Assembly: GCA_964406465.1 (NCBI GenBank)
Contig: CAYORT010000013.1
Location: 14,712 to 78,711, forward strand
Reading direction: 5' to 3'
Length of the DNA stretch: 64,000 nucleotides
Source of the DNA: JAHEZL01 sp964406465
Lineage (GTDB): Bacteria; Bacteroidota; Bacteroidia; Flavobacteriales_C; GCA-002722245
Shown here: positions 1-8,701 of the stretch, one piece after another
Layout: each line of letters opens with the position of its first letter
Position numbering within the stretch: the stretch's first letter is position 1
Program-made: the position numbers and the translations under genes
The notes under the pieces: model-generated
What the model was told of the DNA's origin: nothing
Seen by the model: only the letters and a program-made list of their open reading frames with translations
Databases searched by the model: none

Positions 1-2509
1 TACCTGAAATTGACGGATTAAAAACGCCAGAAGAGGAAATGCAAGTACCACAACTCGATGACCAGCTTCCTGCTGCTGAGCCATTTACCACATTAAGCTG
101 AAACGGATTTGAACTTAAACATAACGCTGGCAATGTATTGAGGGCAACAAAATCAACTGCATTTACTGTGATAGCAATTTTTGATGTATCACCACATGAG
201 CCAGATTTACTGTAAAAAATGGTATCCACTCCAGCGTTAGAAAGAGAAGGATCAAAATAACCATAAGTGTTGTTGGTGATTCCTAAACCACTTTTTGTCC
301 AAAAATTTCCTCCAAGCAAATTCACTGCAATGGTGTCTATCGCATCATTCTGACAGAAGGTTGTTTTTTGATTAGGTAAAATTTCTAAATCAATTTCTGA
401 TGAAACTGAGACCATTATTGAGTCAGAGGTATTACAGCTTGAATTGGTAGTATATTTAATTTTAAAACTTCCATTTAAAGATGATGGATTAAACGTGCCC
501 AAAGTAGCATTTGTAATACCTGTTCCCGACCAAATTCCGCCTGCCGTAGAGTTGGGTTCTAAGCTAATATTTACTGGTGAATCTGAAGAACAAAATGGTC
601 CGATAGGATGTATCTTCGCTGTATCTCCTGCTTTAACAGTAACACTAACCATGGCCGATGAATCACTGCATCCATTAGCACTAGCTATTACTTTATATTG
701 ATGATTGCCTACATTGGTCTTCCCATTTATTGAAGAAGCAGAACCATTTCCATCATACTTCCACTGATAACTTATTACACCTCCTCCAGCAACAGTGGCG
801 GAAGCAACAAGTGTATGTGGTTCGCCCTTACAAAAAAATGCTTTTTGAGGACTAACAGAAACTGATATATTTTTTGGTAAAGGTTTAATTTTAACAACTG
901 CCGAATCTGATTTCTTATTACACGTGAGCAGACTAGCAAGATCTTTGGCAATTACTATTCTATACCAACCATCGGCCGAAACAGGTGTGAGGGTTGCTTT
1001 ACCTCCTGTGATGACAGAAGGTGCTAAAGTATCTTTCCATGACAAACCGTTATTTCTACTTACTTGCCATTGATAATATGTTCCATTAGATAAACTTTTG
1101 GTTACTACGCTTGCAAAGTTTGGTGCACAAACACTTAAGTTGCTTGCCAATGGATCTATTTTAGGGATGTCGGTAGGAGAAACACAACATGTGTTTTTCT
1201 GAGTAGTATTGATGACATTAATAGCATTTGGATTGTTGTTCACTGGTGAAATTTGTGACGAATATTGTGCTCCCGATAATTTATAAGGAAATTGAGTATT
1301 TATAGCAGTTGTGGTATATTGAAGCGGTGCTGTGCAATTATTTAAAGGCACTTTACCATTTGCATCGGTTTTGATTAGATAAATATCTTTACCCGACACA
1401 CCAAAGCTTGTTGTATAGCCCGAAAGGATGTACCCTTGATCATACGATTCGAACACCGCTGTAATCAATTCACTATTTGAACCTCCAAAATTATTGCTCC
1501 AAATAATATTGCCATTTTGGTCGCATTTAACTAAATGGGCATCTATATTATTTACACTATACAAGCAAGCTACAAATCCATTACTACTTGTATTACTTAA
1601 TATATTAACCCTTACAGATTCATTACTAACCCTTATTCTTTTTTGCCACTTCACTGCACTCAAATCGCTGCTGGTTCTAAAGAAATGAGAATCCACATTG
1701 GAACCTGAAATACCAGAAGAAGTGTGTCCGGCAAAGATCACATCACCAGAATTCAACACAATAGCGCCATAAGCTGTTTCATCAACAGAACCACCCAGCG
1801 ACAATGTATTAATCAAATTACCATTGGCATCAATCTCCACCACCCAAGAATCGTGACCACCTCCTATCACCATAGTTCCAAAAGTGTAACCACTTGCAAT
1901 GAAATGTCCATTGGGCAATTCCCTTATATCGTTAAAACTTTGATTGTAAGAATCTCCATAATATTTAGCCCATAAAACGCTGCCAGCTGCAGTCATTTTA
2001 ACAGCATAAGCATCATATAAACCGGCGCCATGTGAATTTGAAACCCCTGCTAAAATTAAACTTCCATCCGACATTTCTCTTACTGCACAAATGTAGTCGG
2101 CCCCCATTCCACCAAAAGACTTAGACCACATTAAATTTCCATTTTTATCAAGCTTTAGAACATAGTAGTCGTGTCCCGACATTCCCAATGTATTGTCACT
2201 ATATCCTCCAAAAAGAAATCCACCATCACTGGTTTCGCACACCGAAAACAAAAATTGATCGTACGCTGCACCAAAGGTGTGTGCCCAAACGATTGTTCCC
2301 ACCGAATCAACTTTAAGAACATAGGCATCTTTGCTAGTATTACCGTTAAAACTACAAGAATAACCACACAACACATATGTTGAATCTGAAGCAGTAATAA
2401 CACACTTCACCTCTTCATCATATAGCCCACCATAGGTTCGCTCAAAAGTTGTTTGAGCCTCTACCACAAGTATATTGAATAGAAAAAATATTAATAATAA
2501 AACTCTCAT
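1..2509 (-). CDS. Secreted repeat-propeller and Ig-like surface protein, N-terminal part
   Basis: The frame stays open from an ATG at 2509 to the window edge (about 836 residues seen, C-terminus missing). I translated it by hand and found no internal stop. Residues 1-19 look like a signal peptide (MRVLLLIFF...VEA, cut before Gln). Residues about 20-395 hold about seven repeats of roughly 55 residues, each of the form D-Y-V-L-K-x-D-x-N-G ... W-x-x-x-F-G-G ... E-x-x-D-G-G-F-x-x-x-G-Y, typical of beta-propeller-like secreted Bacteroidota proteins. From about residue 430 there are Ig/PKD-like modules rich in Ser, Thr, Gly and Asn, with pieces such as WSGTGI and GTFNPSSL. By family this is a large extracellular protein, probably T9SS cargo, but the sorting domain lies outside the window. 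The ligand is unknown. Confidence 0.85.
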   Translation of the reverse strand, partial: MRVLLLIFFLFNILVVEAQTTFERTYGGLYDEEVKCVITASDSTYVLCGYSCSFNGNTSKDAYVLKVDSVGTIVWAHTFGAAYDQFLFSVCETSDGGFLFGGYSDNTLGMSGHDYYVLKLDKNGNLMWSKSFGGMGADYICAVREMSDGSLILAGVSNSHGAGLYDAYAVKMTAAGSVLWAKYYGDSYNQSFNDIRELPNGHFIASGYTFGTMVIGGGHDSWVVEIDANGNLINTLSLGGSVDETAYGAIVLNSGDVIFAGHTSSGISGSNVDSHFFRTSSDLSAVKWQKRIRVSNESVRVNILSNTSSNGFVACLYSVNNIDAHLVKCDQNGNIIWSNNFGGSNSELITAVFESYDQGYILSGYTTSFGVSGKDIYLIKTDANGKVPLNNCTAPLQYTTTAINTQFPYKLSGAQYSSQISPVNNNPNAINVINTTQKNTCCVSPTDIPKIDPLASNLSVCAPNFASVVTKSLSNGTYYQWQVSRNNGLSWKDTLAPSVITGGKATLTPVSADGWYRIVIAKDLASLLTCNKKSDSAVVKIKPLPKNISVSVSPQKAFFCKGEPHTLVASATVAGGGVISYQWKYDGNGSASSINGKTNVGNHQYKVIASANGCSDSSAMVSVTVKAGDTAKIHPIGPFCSSDSPVNISLEPNSTAGGIWSGTGITNATLGTFNPSSLNGSFKIKYTTNSSCNTSDSIMVSVSSEIDLEILPNQKTTFCQNDAIDTIAVNLLGGNFWTKSGLGITNNTYGYFDPSLSNAGVDTIFYSKSGSCGDTSKIAITVNAVDFVALNTLPALCLSSNPFQLNVVNGSAAGSWSSSCGTCISSSGVFNPSISG

Positions 2510-2563
2510 TTAAGACTTAAAAAACTATCCAGAAACATCGGCAGCCCAGAAACTACCAGAGTC

Positions 2564-2596
2564 CAAAAATAATATTTTTTATGTAACTTCGACAAA
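2564..2596 (-). promoter_or_regulatory. Bacteroidota-type promoter for the 2509 gene
   Basis: Read on the minus strand, TATTTTTG (2571-2564) matches the TAnnTTTG -7 box, and TTTG (2596-2593) lies 21 bases upstream as the -33 box. Predicted start of transcription is near 2557, giving a leader of about 48 bases. Confidence 0.45.
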
Positions 2597-2605
2597 AGTT
2601 TAAGC

Positions 2606-3409
2606 ATGAATGAATATCTCAGCGGAAGCAAATTATATGGTGATGATTTCACCCCCGATCAAATAAAAGTTTGGTTTGAAGAGGAAGCAGAAGCTTACGC
2701 TAATTTAGGAAGTGGCAACAAAGAAAAATATTGGTACGGATATCATGAACTGAATAAGATTCATGGTTTCGATAAGATTAAAAATATTCCACAATTCGAA
2801 CATGCACTTGGAATAGGCTCTGCCTATGGCGATGAGTTTACAGTTATCGCCGATAAAATTAAAAACATCACTATCATTGAGCCTTCAGATAAATTGTATT
2901 CTCATAAAATTGGAAACATCACTCCCTCTTATGTGAAACCCAACGCCGATGGCTCACTTCCTTTTCCCGACAATTCATTTGATTTAATTACTTGCTTTGG
3001 TACTTTGCACCACATTCCTAATGTTAGCGCTGTAACTGAAGAAATGATAAGAGTACTTAAACCAAATGGCGTTATGCTTATTCGCGAACCTATAATCTCC
3101 ATGGGTGATTGGAGACAAAAGCGCAGCGGACTTACCAAAAATGAACGCGGTATTCCTGTTAAAGTATTCGACAATATTTTTGCTAAACATTCACTTAAGG
3201 TAGTCAACAAAGCTTTCTGCTACACTATGACTCCTTTTATTCAGCGTACATTTGGACGATTTTTCAAAAAACCTATTTACTCTCTAAGAAGCTATCAAAA
3301 GCTTGATAAATTATTATCGAAATTACTGCGTTTCAACTACCGTTATCATCATACTAGCTTTGTGCACAGAATTTCACCAACGAATATATTTTATGTGCTA
3401 AAAAAATAG
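2606..3409 (+). CDS. Class I SAM-dependent methyltransferase
   Basis: A 267-residue protein of the Methyltransf_11 type. The SAM-binding glycine loop reads HALGIGSAYGDE near residue 70, the acidic end of strand 2 reads IIEPSD, and the strand-4 region reads FDLITCFGTLHHIPN, with the usual helper motif RVLKPNGVMLIREP. The C-terminal 90 residues are basic and not recognisable. The substrate cannot be read from the sequence; a lipid, quinone or sugar acceptor are all possible. It is divergent from the surface-protein gene on its left and lies 9 bases before the LamG gene, so those two may be co-transcribed. A weak -7 box TAACTTCG sits at 2584-2591. Confidence 0.8.
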   Translation: MNEYLSGSKLYGDDFTPDQIKVWFEEEAEAYANLGSGNKEKYWYGYHELNKIHGFDKIKNIPQFEHALGIGSAYGDEFTVIADKIKNITIIEPSDKLYSHKIGNITPSYVKPNADGSLPFPDNSFDLITCFGTLHHIPNVSAVTEEMIRVLKPNGVMLIREPIISMGDWRQKRSGLTKNERGIPVKVFDNIFAKHSLKVVNKAFCYTMTPFIQRTFGRFFKKPIYSLRSYQKLDKLLSKLLRFNYRYHHTSFVHRISPTNIFYVLKK

Positions 3410-3418
3410 GTGGATCAA

Positions 3419-4240
3419 ATGAAAGAAAGAGCTCTATATCTCTCATTAGTTCTATTTTTTCTTGTTTCTTTTGCCCATCTTAATGCCCAAACTTTACAAG
3501 CGTGCTACACTCTTGATTCTAACACTCTCGATTATACACCAAATGCATTTCATGGAGTGAATTATGGAGCTACTTCAACTGTGGGGCATGATGGTAACAC
3601 AATAGGTGCTTATAATTTTAATGGCGCCGATAGCTATATTGACATTACCTACAATTCCTTTTTTTTAGATACTGCTTATTCATATTGTGTTTGGGTTAAG
3701 CCAACTAGAAATCCAGTTTCCGGACAAAGTAATATCATATTATCAATTGGCAGTGTAGGCAGTGATCAAACCATATGCTACTCAAATGTTAATAGAAACT
3801 GTGTCTTTAGTGCATTTACATACTGTGGATACGGTCAACAAACCTGGTTTTTCTCTCCTTTCACTCCCTAGTTAAACACATGGTATTTTTTGTGTGCGGT
3901 TAGAACAAAAAACACATTTAGCTTTTATATTGATGGTGTATTGATAGGAACTAAATTCACGCACACCGACAGGATTGCATGGGGAGAAGGACCGCTGCAA
4001 GCCAGAATTGGAAAAAGATCTCATGAACCACAGAACTCAATGAACTTCGCTGGAGCTATTGATGAAGTAAGAATTTATGATTATGGAATAGATGAAAAAA
4101 AAGTGAAAGAAATATATTCAACTGTTGGTTGCGATTGCAGGGTTGCACTAAACCACAATAACTCAGAAAAAATAAATAATGATTTTTGTTTGAGTAATGC
4201 CCTAATTGCCACTTCTTGGTTAAGATCTCCTTTTGAGTAA
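3419..4240 (+). pseudogene. LamG-domain secreted protein, interrupted by in-frame TAG
   Basis: The ATG at 3419 opens a signal peptide (MKERALYLSLVLFFLVSF...LNA, then Q). An upstream in-frame GTG at 3410 is less likely. A concanavalin/LamG fold follows: AFHGVNYGA, YNFNGADSYIDI, YSYCVWVKP. Codon 151 is TAG (3869-3871). The same frame then carries on with the expected next part of the fold (W-Y-F ... FSFYIDGVLIGT ... FAGAIDEVRIYD) to a TGA or TAA-type end at 4240. The frame is kept on both sides and the domain continues without a gap, so this is a single-base nonsense change or a sequence error. The C-terminus after the domain is short, with a Cys-rich GCDCR and no T9SS sorting domain. Function unknown; such domains often bind carbohydrate. 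Confidence 0.75.
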
Positions 4241-4256
4241 CCAAAAATAAATCTCT

Positions 4257-4517
4257 TTACTTTACTTCCTCGTAATGGGTATACTCTCCGTCTTTTGCTG
4301 GATTCTGCGAAATCTTTACTTTGCCTTGCTCCCTTTTAATTCTTTGCGCCTCCTCTTCGGAAACACCTTGCTCTCTCTTTAAATCATTGATTTTTTTATC
4401 AACGTAATTTTGAACCATGTTGGGAAACACATAACGCATCAAGAATTTCACACCGTAAGCTATTATGATGATAATAATTACGGTGCGAAAAAAACTTGAT
4501 ATGGTAAGTAAAACCAT
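4257..4517 (-). CDS. DUF4834-like small membrane protein
   Basis: 86 residues: an N-terminal hydrophobic helix (about residues 8-28, rich in Ile), then a charged Lys/Glu/Gln tail that ends with an acidic Y-E-E-V motif. Size, layout and tail fit the Bacteroidota DUF4834 family; function is unknown. Its ATG overlaps the carB stop by one base (TAATG), so it is probably translated with carB from the same message. It ends 16 bases from the convergent LamG pseudogene. Confidence 0.65.
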   Translation of the reverse strand: MVLLTISSFFRTVIIIIIIAYGVKFLMRYVFPNMVQNYVDKKINDLKREQGVSEEEAQRIKREQGKVKISQNPAKDGEYTHYEEVK

Positions 4518-7333
4518 TATCTGCTCAAATAAAGATTTCTTTCAGAGTAAACTTTTCTAAAGAATGGATGTGTTAAGTCATCAATGAATTGGATGGCTTC
4601 TCCGGTTGATTTCATTTCCGGACCAAGTTCTTTATTTACGTTAGGGAACTTATCGAAAGAGAATACTGGAACTTTAATAGCATATCCTTTCTTATGAGGT
4701 TTGAAGTTAAAGTCTTTCACTTTTTTATCACCCAACATAATTTTTGTAGCGTAGTTTACATATGGCTCTCTGTATGCTTTTGCTATGAATGGCACCGTAC
4801 GAGATGCTCTTGGATTTGCTTCAATCACATACACTTTATCGTCTTTGATTGCGAACTGAATGTTCAACAAACCAACAGTTCTCAAGGCTACTGCAATCTT
4901 CTTAGTAATCTCTTCTATTTGAGTGATGATTAGATCTCCCAAGTTATATGGAGGCAATACTGCGTATGAATCTCCAGAGTGAATACCAGCAGGCTCAATA
5001 TGCTGCATGATACCTATGATGTACACATCTTCACCGTCGCAAATTGCATCGGCTTCTGCTTCAATGGCACCATCTAAATAATGATCTAACAAGATTTTAT
5101 TTCCTGGAATATCTTTAATCAATTCAACAACATGATGTTCTAACTCTTGCTCATTGATTACGATCTTCATTCCTTGTCCGCCCAATACATAAGAAGGACG
5201 AACCAACAATGGGAATTTCAAAGTTTTAGCTAGAGCGCTCGCTTCTTCAGCAGTTTCAATTACTCCAAATTCAGGATAAGGAACATTATTATCTGCTAAC
5301 AATTTAGAGAAGGCACCTCTGTCTTCAGCAAGATCTAAGGCTTGGTAAGAAGTACCAATAATTTTAATTCCGTATTTATCTAATTTCTCAGCCAATTTCA
5401 AAGCAGTTTGTCCGCCCAACTGAACGATTACCCCTTCAGGTTTTTCGTGCATGATGATATCGTAAATATGCTCCCAGAAAACAGGCTCGAAATACAATTT
5501 ATCGGCAGTACTAAAGTCGGTAGAAACTGTTTCAGGATTACAGTTGATCATGATGGTTTCGTAGCCAGCTTCTTTCGCTGCCAATACACCATGCACACAA
5601 GAGTAGTCAAACTCAATACCTTGTCCGATACGGTTTGGTCCGCTACCCAACACCACCACTTTCTTCTTATCAGTAACAATTGATTCGTTTTCCAATTCGA
5701 AAGTTGAATAGTAGTATGGAGTTTTTGCTTCGAACTCGGCAGCACAAGTATCAACCAATTTGTAAACGCGTTTGATACCCAATTCCATTCTCTTATCAAA
5801 CACTTTACTTTCAACGCATCTTAATAAATGACCTAACTGGCGGTCACCATATCCTTTTTGTTTTGCTTCGAAAAGCAAATCTTTAGAGATGTTATCGATA
5901 GTATATTTTTCAATTTCTTTTTCAAGAGCAATCAACTCCTCAATTTGGTTCAAGAACCAGAAATCGATCTTCGTTTTATCGTAGATGGTTTTTAGCGGAA
6001 TACCCAGTTTAAAGGCATCGTAAACATGAAACAAACGATTCCATGATGGATGCTCTAAGCTATGTAAAATCTTATCTTGATTACGTTCTTCTTTACCGTC
6101 GGCACCCAACCCGTTTCTATTGATTTCTAAAGACTGACAAGCTTTTTGTAAGGCCTCTTGGAAAGAGCGGCCTATTCCCATTACCTCACCTACCGATTTC
6201 ATTTGTAAGCCCAATTGACGATCGGCACCAGGGAATTTATTGAAGTTCCAACGAGGAATTTTTACGATAACATAATCTAAAGTAGGCTCGAACAAAGCCG
6301 AAGTAGATTTAGTGATTTGATTGTCTAATTCATCTAAAGTGTAGCCAATTGCCAGTTTAGAGGCAATCTTAGCGATTGGATAACCAGTAGCTTTTGATGC
6401 CAAGGCAGAAGAACGAGATACACGTGGATTGATTTCAATAGCGATGATATCTTCGGCATCATCGGGACTAACAGCAAACTGCACGTTACATCCACCAGAG
6501 AAATTACCAATAGAACGCATCATCAAAATAGCGTGGTCACGCATGCGCTGGAAAGTTCTATCAGATAGGGTCATAGCAGGAGCTACAGTTATAGAGTCAC
6601 CAGTATGAACACCCATTGGATCGAAATTCTCGATAGAACAAATAATAACAACGTTATCATTTTTATCGCGCAACAACTCCAACTCGTATTCTTTCCAACC
6701 CAAGACGGCTTTATCAATCAACACCTCATGAATAGGTGAAGCATGTAAACCGCGGGTTAACAAAGTATCGAAATCTTCTTTTTTATGAACGAAAGCAGCA
6801 CCTTTACCTCCAAGCGTGTAAGACGGACGAATAACCAAAGGGAAACCAATTTCTTGAGCGAACTCTTTACCTTCTAAGAACGACTTAACAATTCTTGAAG
6901 GCGCTTGTCCCACACCAATCTGGTCCATCAACATTCTAAACTTATCGCGATTCTCACAAATCTCAATAGCTTCGATATCAACACCAATTAACTTAACACC
7001 ATGCTTTTGCCATAAACCAATTTTATCACATTCTATACAAAGGTTCAATGCAGTTTGACCACCCATAGTTGGTAAAACAGCATCAATCTTTCTTTCTTTT
7101 AAAATATGTTCGATGGATTCAACTTCAAGAGGCATTAAGTAAACATGATCGGCAGTAACAGGGTCGGTCATGATGGTAGCCGGATTCGAATTGATTAAGG
7201 AAACCTCAATTCCTTCTTCTTTTAATGAGCGAGAAGCCTGCGACCCAGAATAGTCGAATTCACATGCTTGTCCGATAACGATTGGTCCGCTACCTATAAT
7301 AAGGACCGATTTAATTGATTTGTCTAATGGCAT
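4517..7333 (-). CDS. carB: Carbamoyl-phosphate synthase large subunit, short form without the regulatory domain
   Basis: CarB makes carbamoyl phosphate from bicarbonate, ammonia (from CarA) and two ATP, feeding pyrimidine and arginine synthesis. The 938 residues hold the two tandem ATP-grasp halves: the first starts VLIIGSGPIVIGQACEFDYSG, with RPSYTLGGKGAA and EINPRVSRSSALASKATGYP; the second starts VVVLGSGPNRIGQGIEFDYS, with RPSYVLGGQGM and EANPRASRTVPF. The protein ends at KVYSERNLYLSR, where E. coli CarB (1073 residues) would continue into the roughly 135-residue MGS-like allosteric domain that binds UMP and ornithine. From memory, short forms like this occur in flavobacteria and relatives, so I read it as a lineage trait and not a truncation. 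carA is not in the window. Confidence 0.97.
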   Translation of the reverse strand: MPLDKSIKSVLIIGSGPIVIGQACEFDYSGSQASRSLKEEGIEVSLINSNPATIMTDPVTADHVYLMPLEVESIEHILKERKIDAVLPTMGGQTALNLCIECDKIGLWQKHGVKLIGVDIEAIEICENRDKFRMLMDQIGVGQAPSRIVKSFLEGKEFAQEIGFPLVIRPSYTLGGKGAAFVHKKEDFDTLLTRGLHASPIHEVLIDKAVLGWKEYELELLRDKNDNVVIICSIENFDPMGVHTGDSITVAPAMTLSDRTFQRMRDHAILMMRSIGNFSGGCNVQFAVSPDDAEDIIAIEINPRVSRSSALASKATGYPIAKIASKLAIGYTLDELDNQITKSTSALFEPTLDYVIVKIPRWNFNKFPGADRQLGLQMKSVGEVMGIGRSFQEALQKACQSLEINRNGLGADGKEERNQDKILHSLEHPSWNRLFHVYDAFKLGIPLKTIYDKTKIDFWFLNQIEELIALEKEIEKYTIDNISKDLLFEAKQKGYGDRQLGHLLRCVESKVFDKRMELGIKRVYKLVDTCAAEFEAKTPYYYSTFELENESIVTDKKKVVVLGSGPNRIGQGIEFDYSCVHGVLAAKEAGYETIMINCNPETVSTDFSTADKLYFEPVFWEHIYDIIMHEKPEGVIVQLGGQTALKLAEKLDKYGIKIIGTSYQALDLAEDRGAFSKLLADNNVPYPEFGVIETAEEASALAKTLKFPLLVRPSYVLGGQGMKIVINEQELEHHVVELIKDIPGNKILLDHYLDGAIEAEADAICDGEDVYIIGIMQHIEPAGIHSGDSYAVLPPYNLGDLIITQIEEITKKIAVALRTVGLLNIQFAIKDDKVYVIEANPRASRTVPFIAKAYREPYVNYATKIMLGDKKVKDFNFKPHKKGYAIKVPVFSFDKFPNVNKELGPEMKSTGEAIQFIDDLTHPFFRKVYSERNLYLSR

Positions 7334-7343
7334 ATGGTTATTT

Positions 7344-7427
7344 GTTCAATGTTGAAGGTTCAGTGTTCAATGTTTGCTGTAATTAGGTGCAAAGCTAACA
7401 TTGAACTTTAAACTTTGAACCTTGAAC
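7344..7427. repeat. Imperfect inverted repeat around the carB promoter
   Basis: The left arm 7344-7373 and the right arm 7398-7427 are reverse complements at 24 of 30 positions. Both are built from GTTCAA/TTGAAC units. The 24-base centre holds the probable carB -7 box. Similar GTTCAAAGTTC-type intergenic repeats are, from memory, frequent in Bacteroidota. It could be a dispersed repeat or an operator; the sequence cannot decide. Confidence 0.6.
7390..7397 (-). promoter_or_regulatory. Probable carB -7 box
   Basis: On the minus strand the bases read TAGCTTTG, an exact TAnnTTTG. No good TTTG -33 box lies at the right distance. The predicted leader to the carB ATG is about 50 bases. Confidence 0.4.
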
Positions 7428-7444
7428 TATTATAAAGTTTTACA

Positions 7445-7478
7445 CAAAAAAAAAGGAAGTTTTAAAAACTTCCTTTTC
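7445..7478 (-). terminator. rpmH terminator
   Basis: The hairpin AAGGAAGTTTT / AAAACTTCCTT is followed on the minus strand by a run of T (the A run at 7445-7452 on the plus strand). It lies 25 bases after the rpmH stop and separates rpmH from carB. Confidence 0.8.
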
Positions 7479-7502
7479 TTTATATATTAATGGAATACAT
7501 TA

Positions 7503-7661
7503 TTAACGCTTGTGTCTTGTCTCGTCAGAAACAGTTAATTTTTTTCTTCCTTTAGCTCTTCTTTTAGCTAATACTCTTCTACCGTTAGCTGTCTCCATTC
7601 TTGAACGGAAACCGTGCTTATTTTTTCTCTTCCTTACAGAAGGTTGGAATGTTCTTTTCAT
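7503..7661 (-). CDS. rpmH: 50S ribosomal protein L34
   Basis: A 52-residue, strongly basic protein translated from the ATG at 7661: it starts MKRTFQPSVRKRKNKHGFRS and continues with the family core RMETANGRRVLAKRRAKGRK. The length is normal for L34. It has its own promoter and terminator. The usual L34 neighbours (dnaA, rnpA, yidC) are not seen here; carB lies downstream. Confidence 0.97.
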   Translation of the reverse strand: MKRTFQPSVRKRKNKHGFRSRMETANGRRVLAKRRAKGRKKLTVSDETRHKR

Positions 7662-7684
7662 TTCTTTTCTTTTTAATCGGAGGG

Positions 7685-7715
7685 CAAATGTATAAGTTTT
7701 TCATGGAAGACCAAA
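7685..7715 (-). promoter_or_regulatory. Promoter of rpmH
   Basis: On the minus strand TTTG (7715-7712), 19 bases, then TACATTTG (7692-7685): an exact Bacteroidota -33/-7 pair, 24 bases before the rpmH ATG. The rest of the 255-base gap up to 7916 holds no gene and only weak promoter matches for the plus-strand operon. Confidence 0.75.
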
Positions 7716-7916
7716 ATATATTTAAATAATTTTTTTAGCTCGCTATATCCCCTTGATTTATTGGACAATAAATATTTCCATCAAACAACTTTACTTAGCC
7801 GAGTTTTAGAAGACAATCTTGGGCAAATGAGCAATTCACAGTAAGCTTGAATTTTAGCCTATAATTGTAGTGAAACATGTATTTATTTGCTATTATTTCC
7901 CATTATTTTTTAAAAG

Positions 7917-8693
7917 ATGAAAGTTGTAATATTAGCAGGCGGGTTAGGTACTAGATTGTCGGAAGAAACCGATGTGCGTCCGAAACCTATGGTAGAAATT
8001 GGTGGCAAACCAATTCTTTGGCACATCATGAAATTATACTCGCATTACGGTTACAACGAATTTGTGATTTGTTTGGGCTATAAGGGATATGCGATCAAAG
8101 AATATTTCACGAATTATTTACTGCACAACTCAGATATCACTATAGACATTCAAAACAGAGAAACTACAATTCATAAAGCAACTTTAGAAGATTGGAAAGT
8201 TACTTTAGTAGACACCGGCGTTTCTAGCATGACGGGTGGCCGAATTAAACGCATTCAAAAATACGTGAACAACGAGCCATTCATGCTGACTTATGGAGAC
8301 GGAGTTTCGAATGTTGACATTAGCAAATTGGTAGAGTTTCATAAAACCAACAAGAAAAAAGTAACAGTAACCACCATTCAACCTACTGGAAAGTTTGGTG
8401 TATTGGCTATCAATGAAGATCAAATCGTTGAAAGTTTCGTGGAGAAACCAATAGAAGGAAATCATTGGATCAACGGTGGTTTCTTTGTTTGAGAACCTGA
8501 TGTATTCTCGTACATCGATGGCGACCATTCCATTTGGGAGAAAGATCCTCTAGAAAACCTGGCTAAAGAAAAAGAAATTTGTGCTTATAAACACCACGGT
8601 TTCTGGCAACCAATGGATACACTTAAGGACAAAAACGACTTAAACGAACTTTGGAACACCAATAAAGCTCCTTGGGCTATTTGGAATAAATAA
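7917..8693 (+). pseudogene. rfbF: Glucose-1-phosphate cytidylyltransferase, interrupted by in-frame TGA
   Basis: RfbF makes CDP-glucose from CTP and glucose-1-phosphate, the first step to CDP-3,6-dideoxyhexoses. The N-terminus has the nucleotidyl-transferase signature VILAGGLGTRLSEETDVRPKP and the start of the family motif FVEKPIEGNHWINGGFF. Codon 192 is TGA (8490-8492), directly after INGGFFV. The same frame then continues EPDVFSYIDG ... GFWQPMDTLKDKNDLNELW to TAA at 8691-8693. Without the stop the protein is 258 codons, the normal RfbF length. A single change such as TTA to TGA would explain it. As written, the product loses about 65 C-terminal residues. It is the first gene of the operon, with rfbG 8 bases downstream. 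Confidence 0.88.
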
Positions 8694-8701
8694 GCTTACT
8701 T

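Noticed and set aside
444..2403. Small open frames on both strands within the first 2.5 kb
   Set aside because: They lie out of frame inside the long minus-strand surface-protein gene, whose translation shows clear repeat and Ig-like modules.
7662..7916. A gene or small RNA in the rpmH-rfbF gap
   Set aside because: The gap is AT-rich, with the rpmH promoter on one side and no open frame or stable hairpin that I could support.
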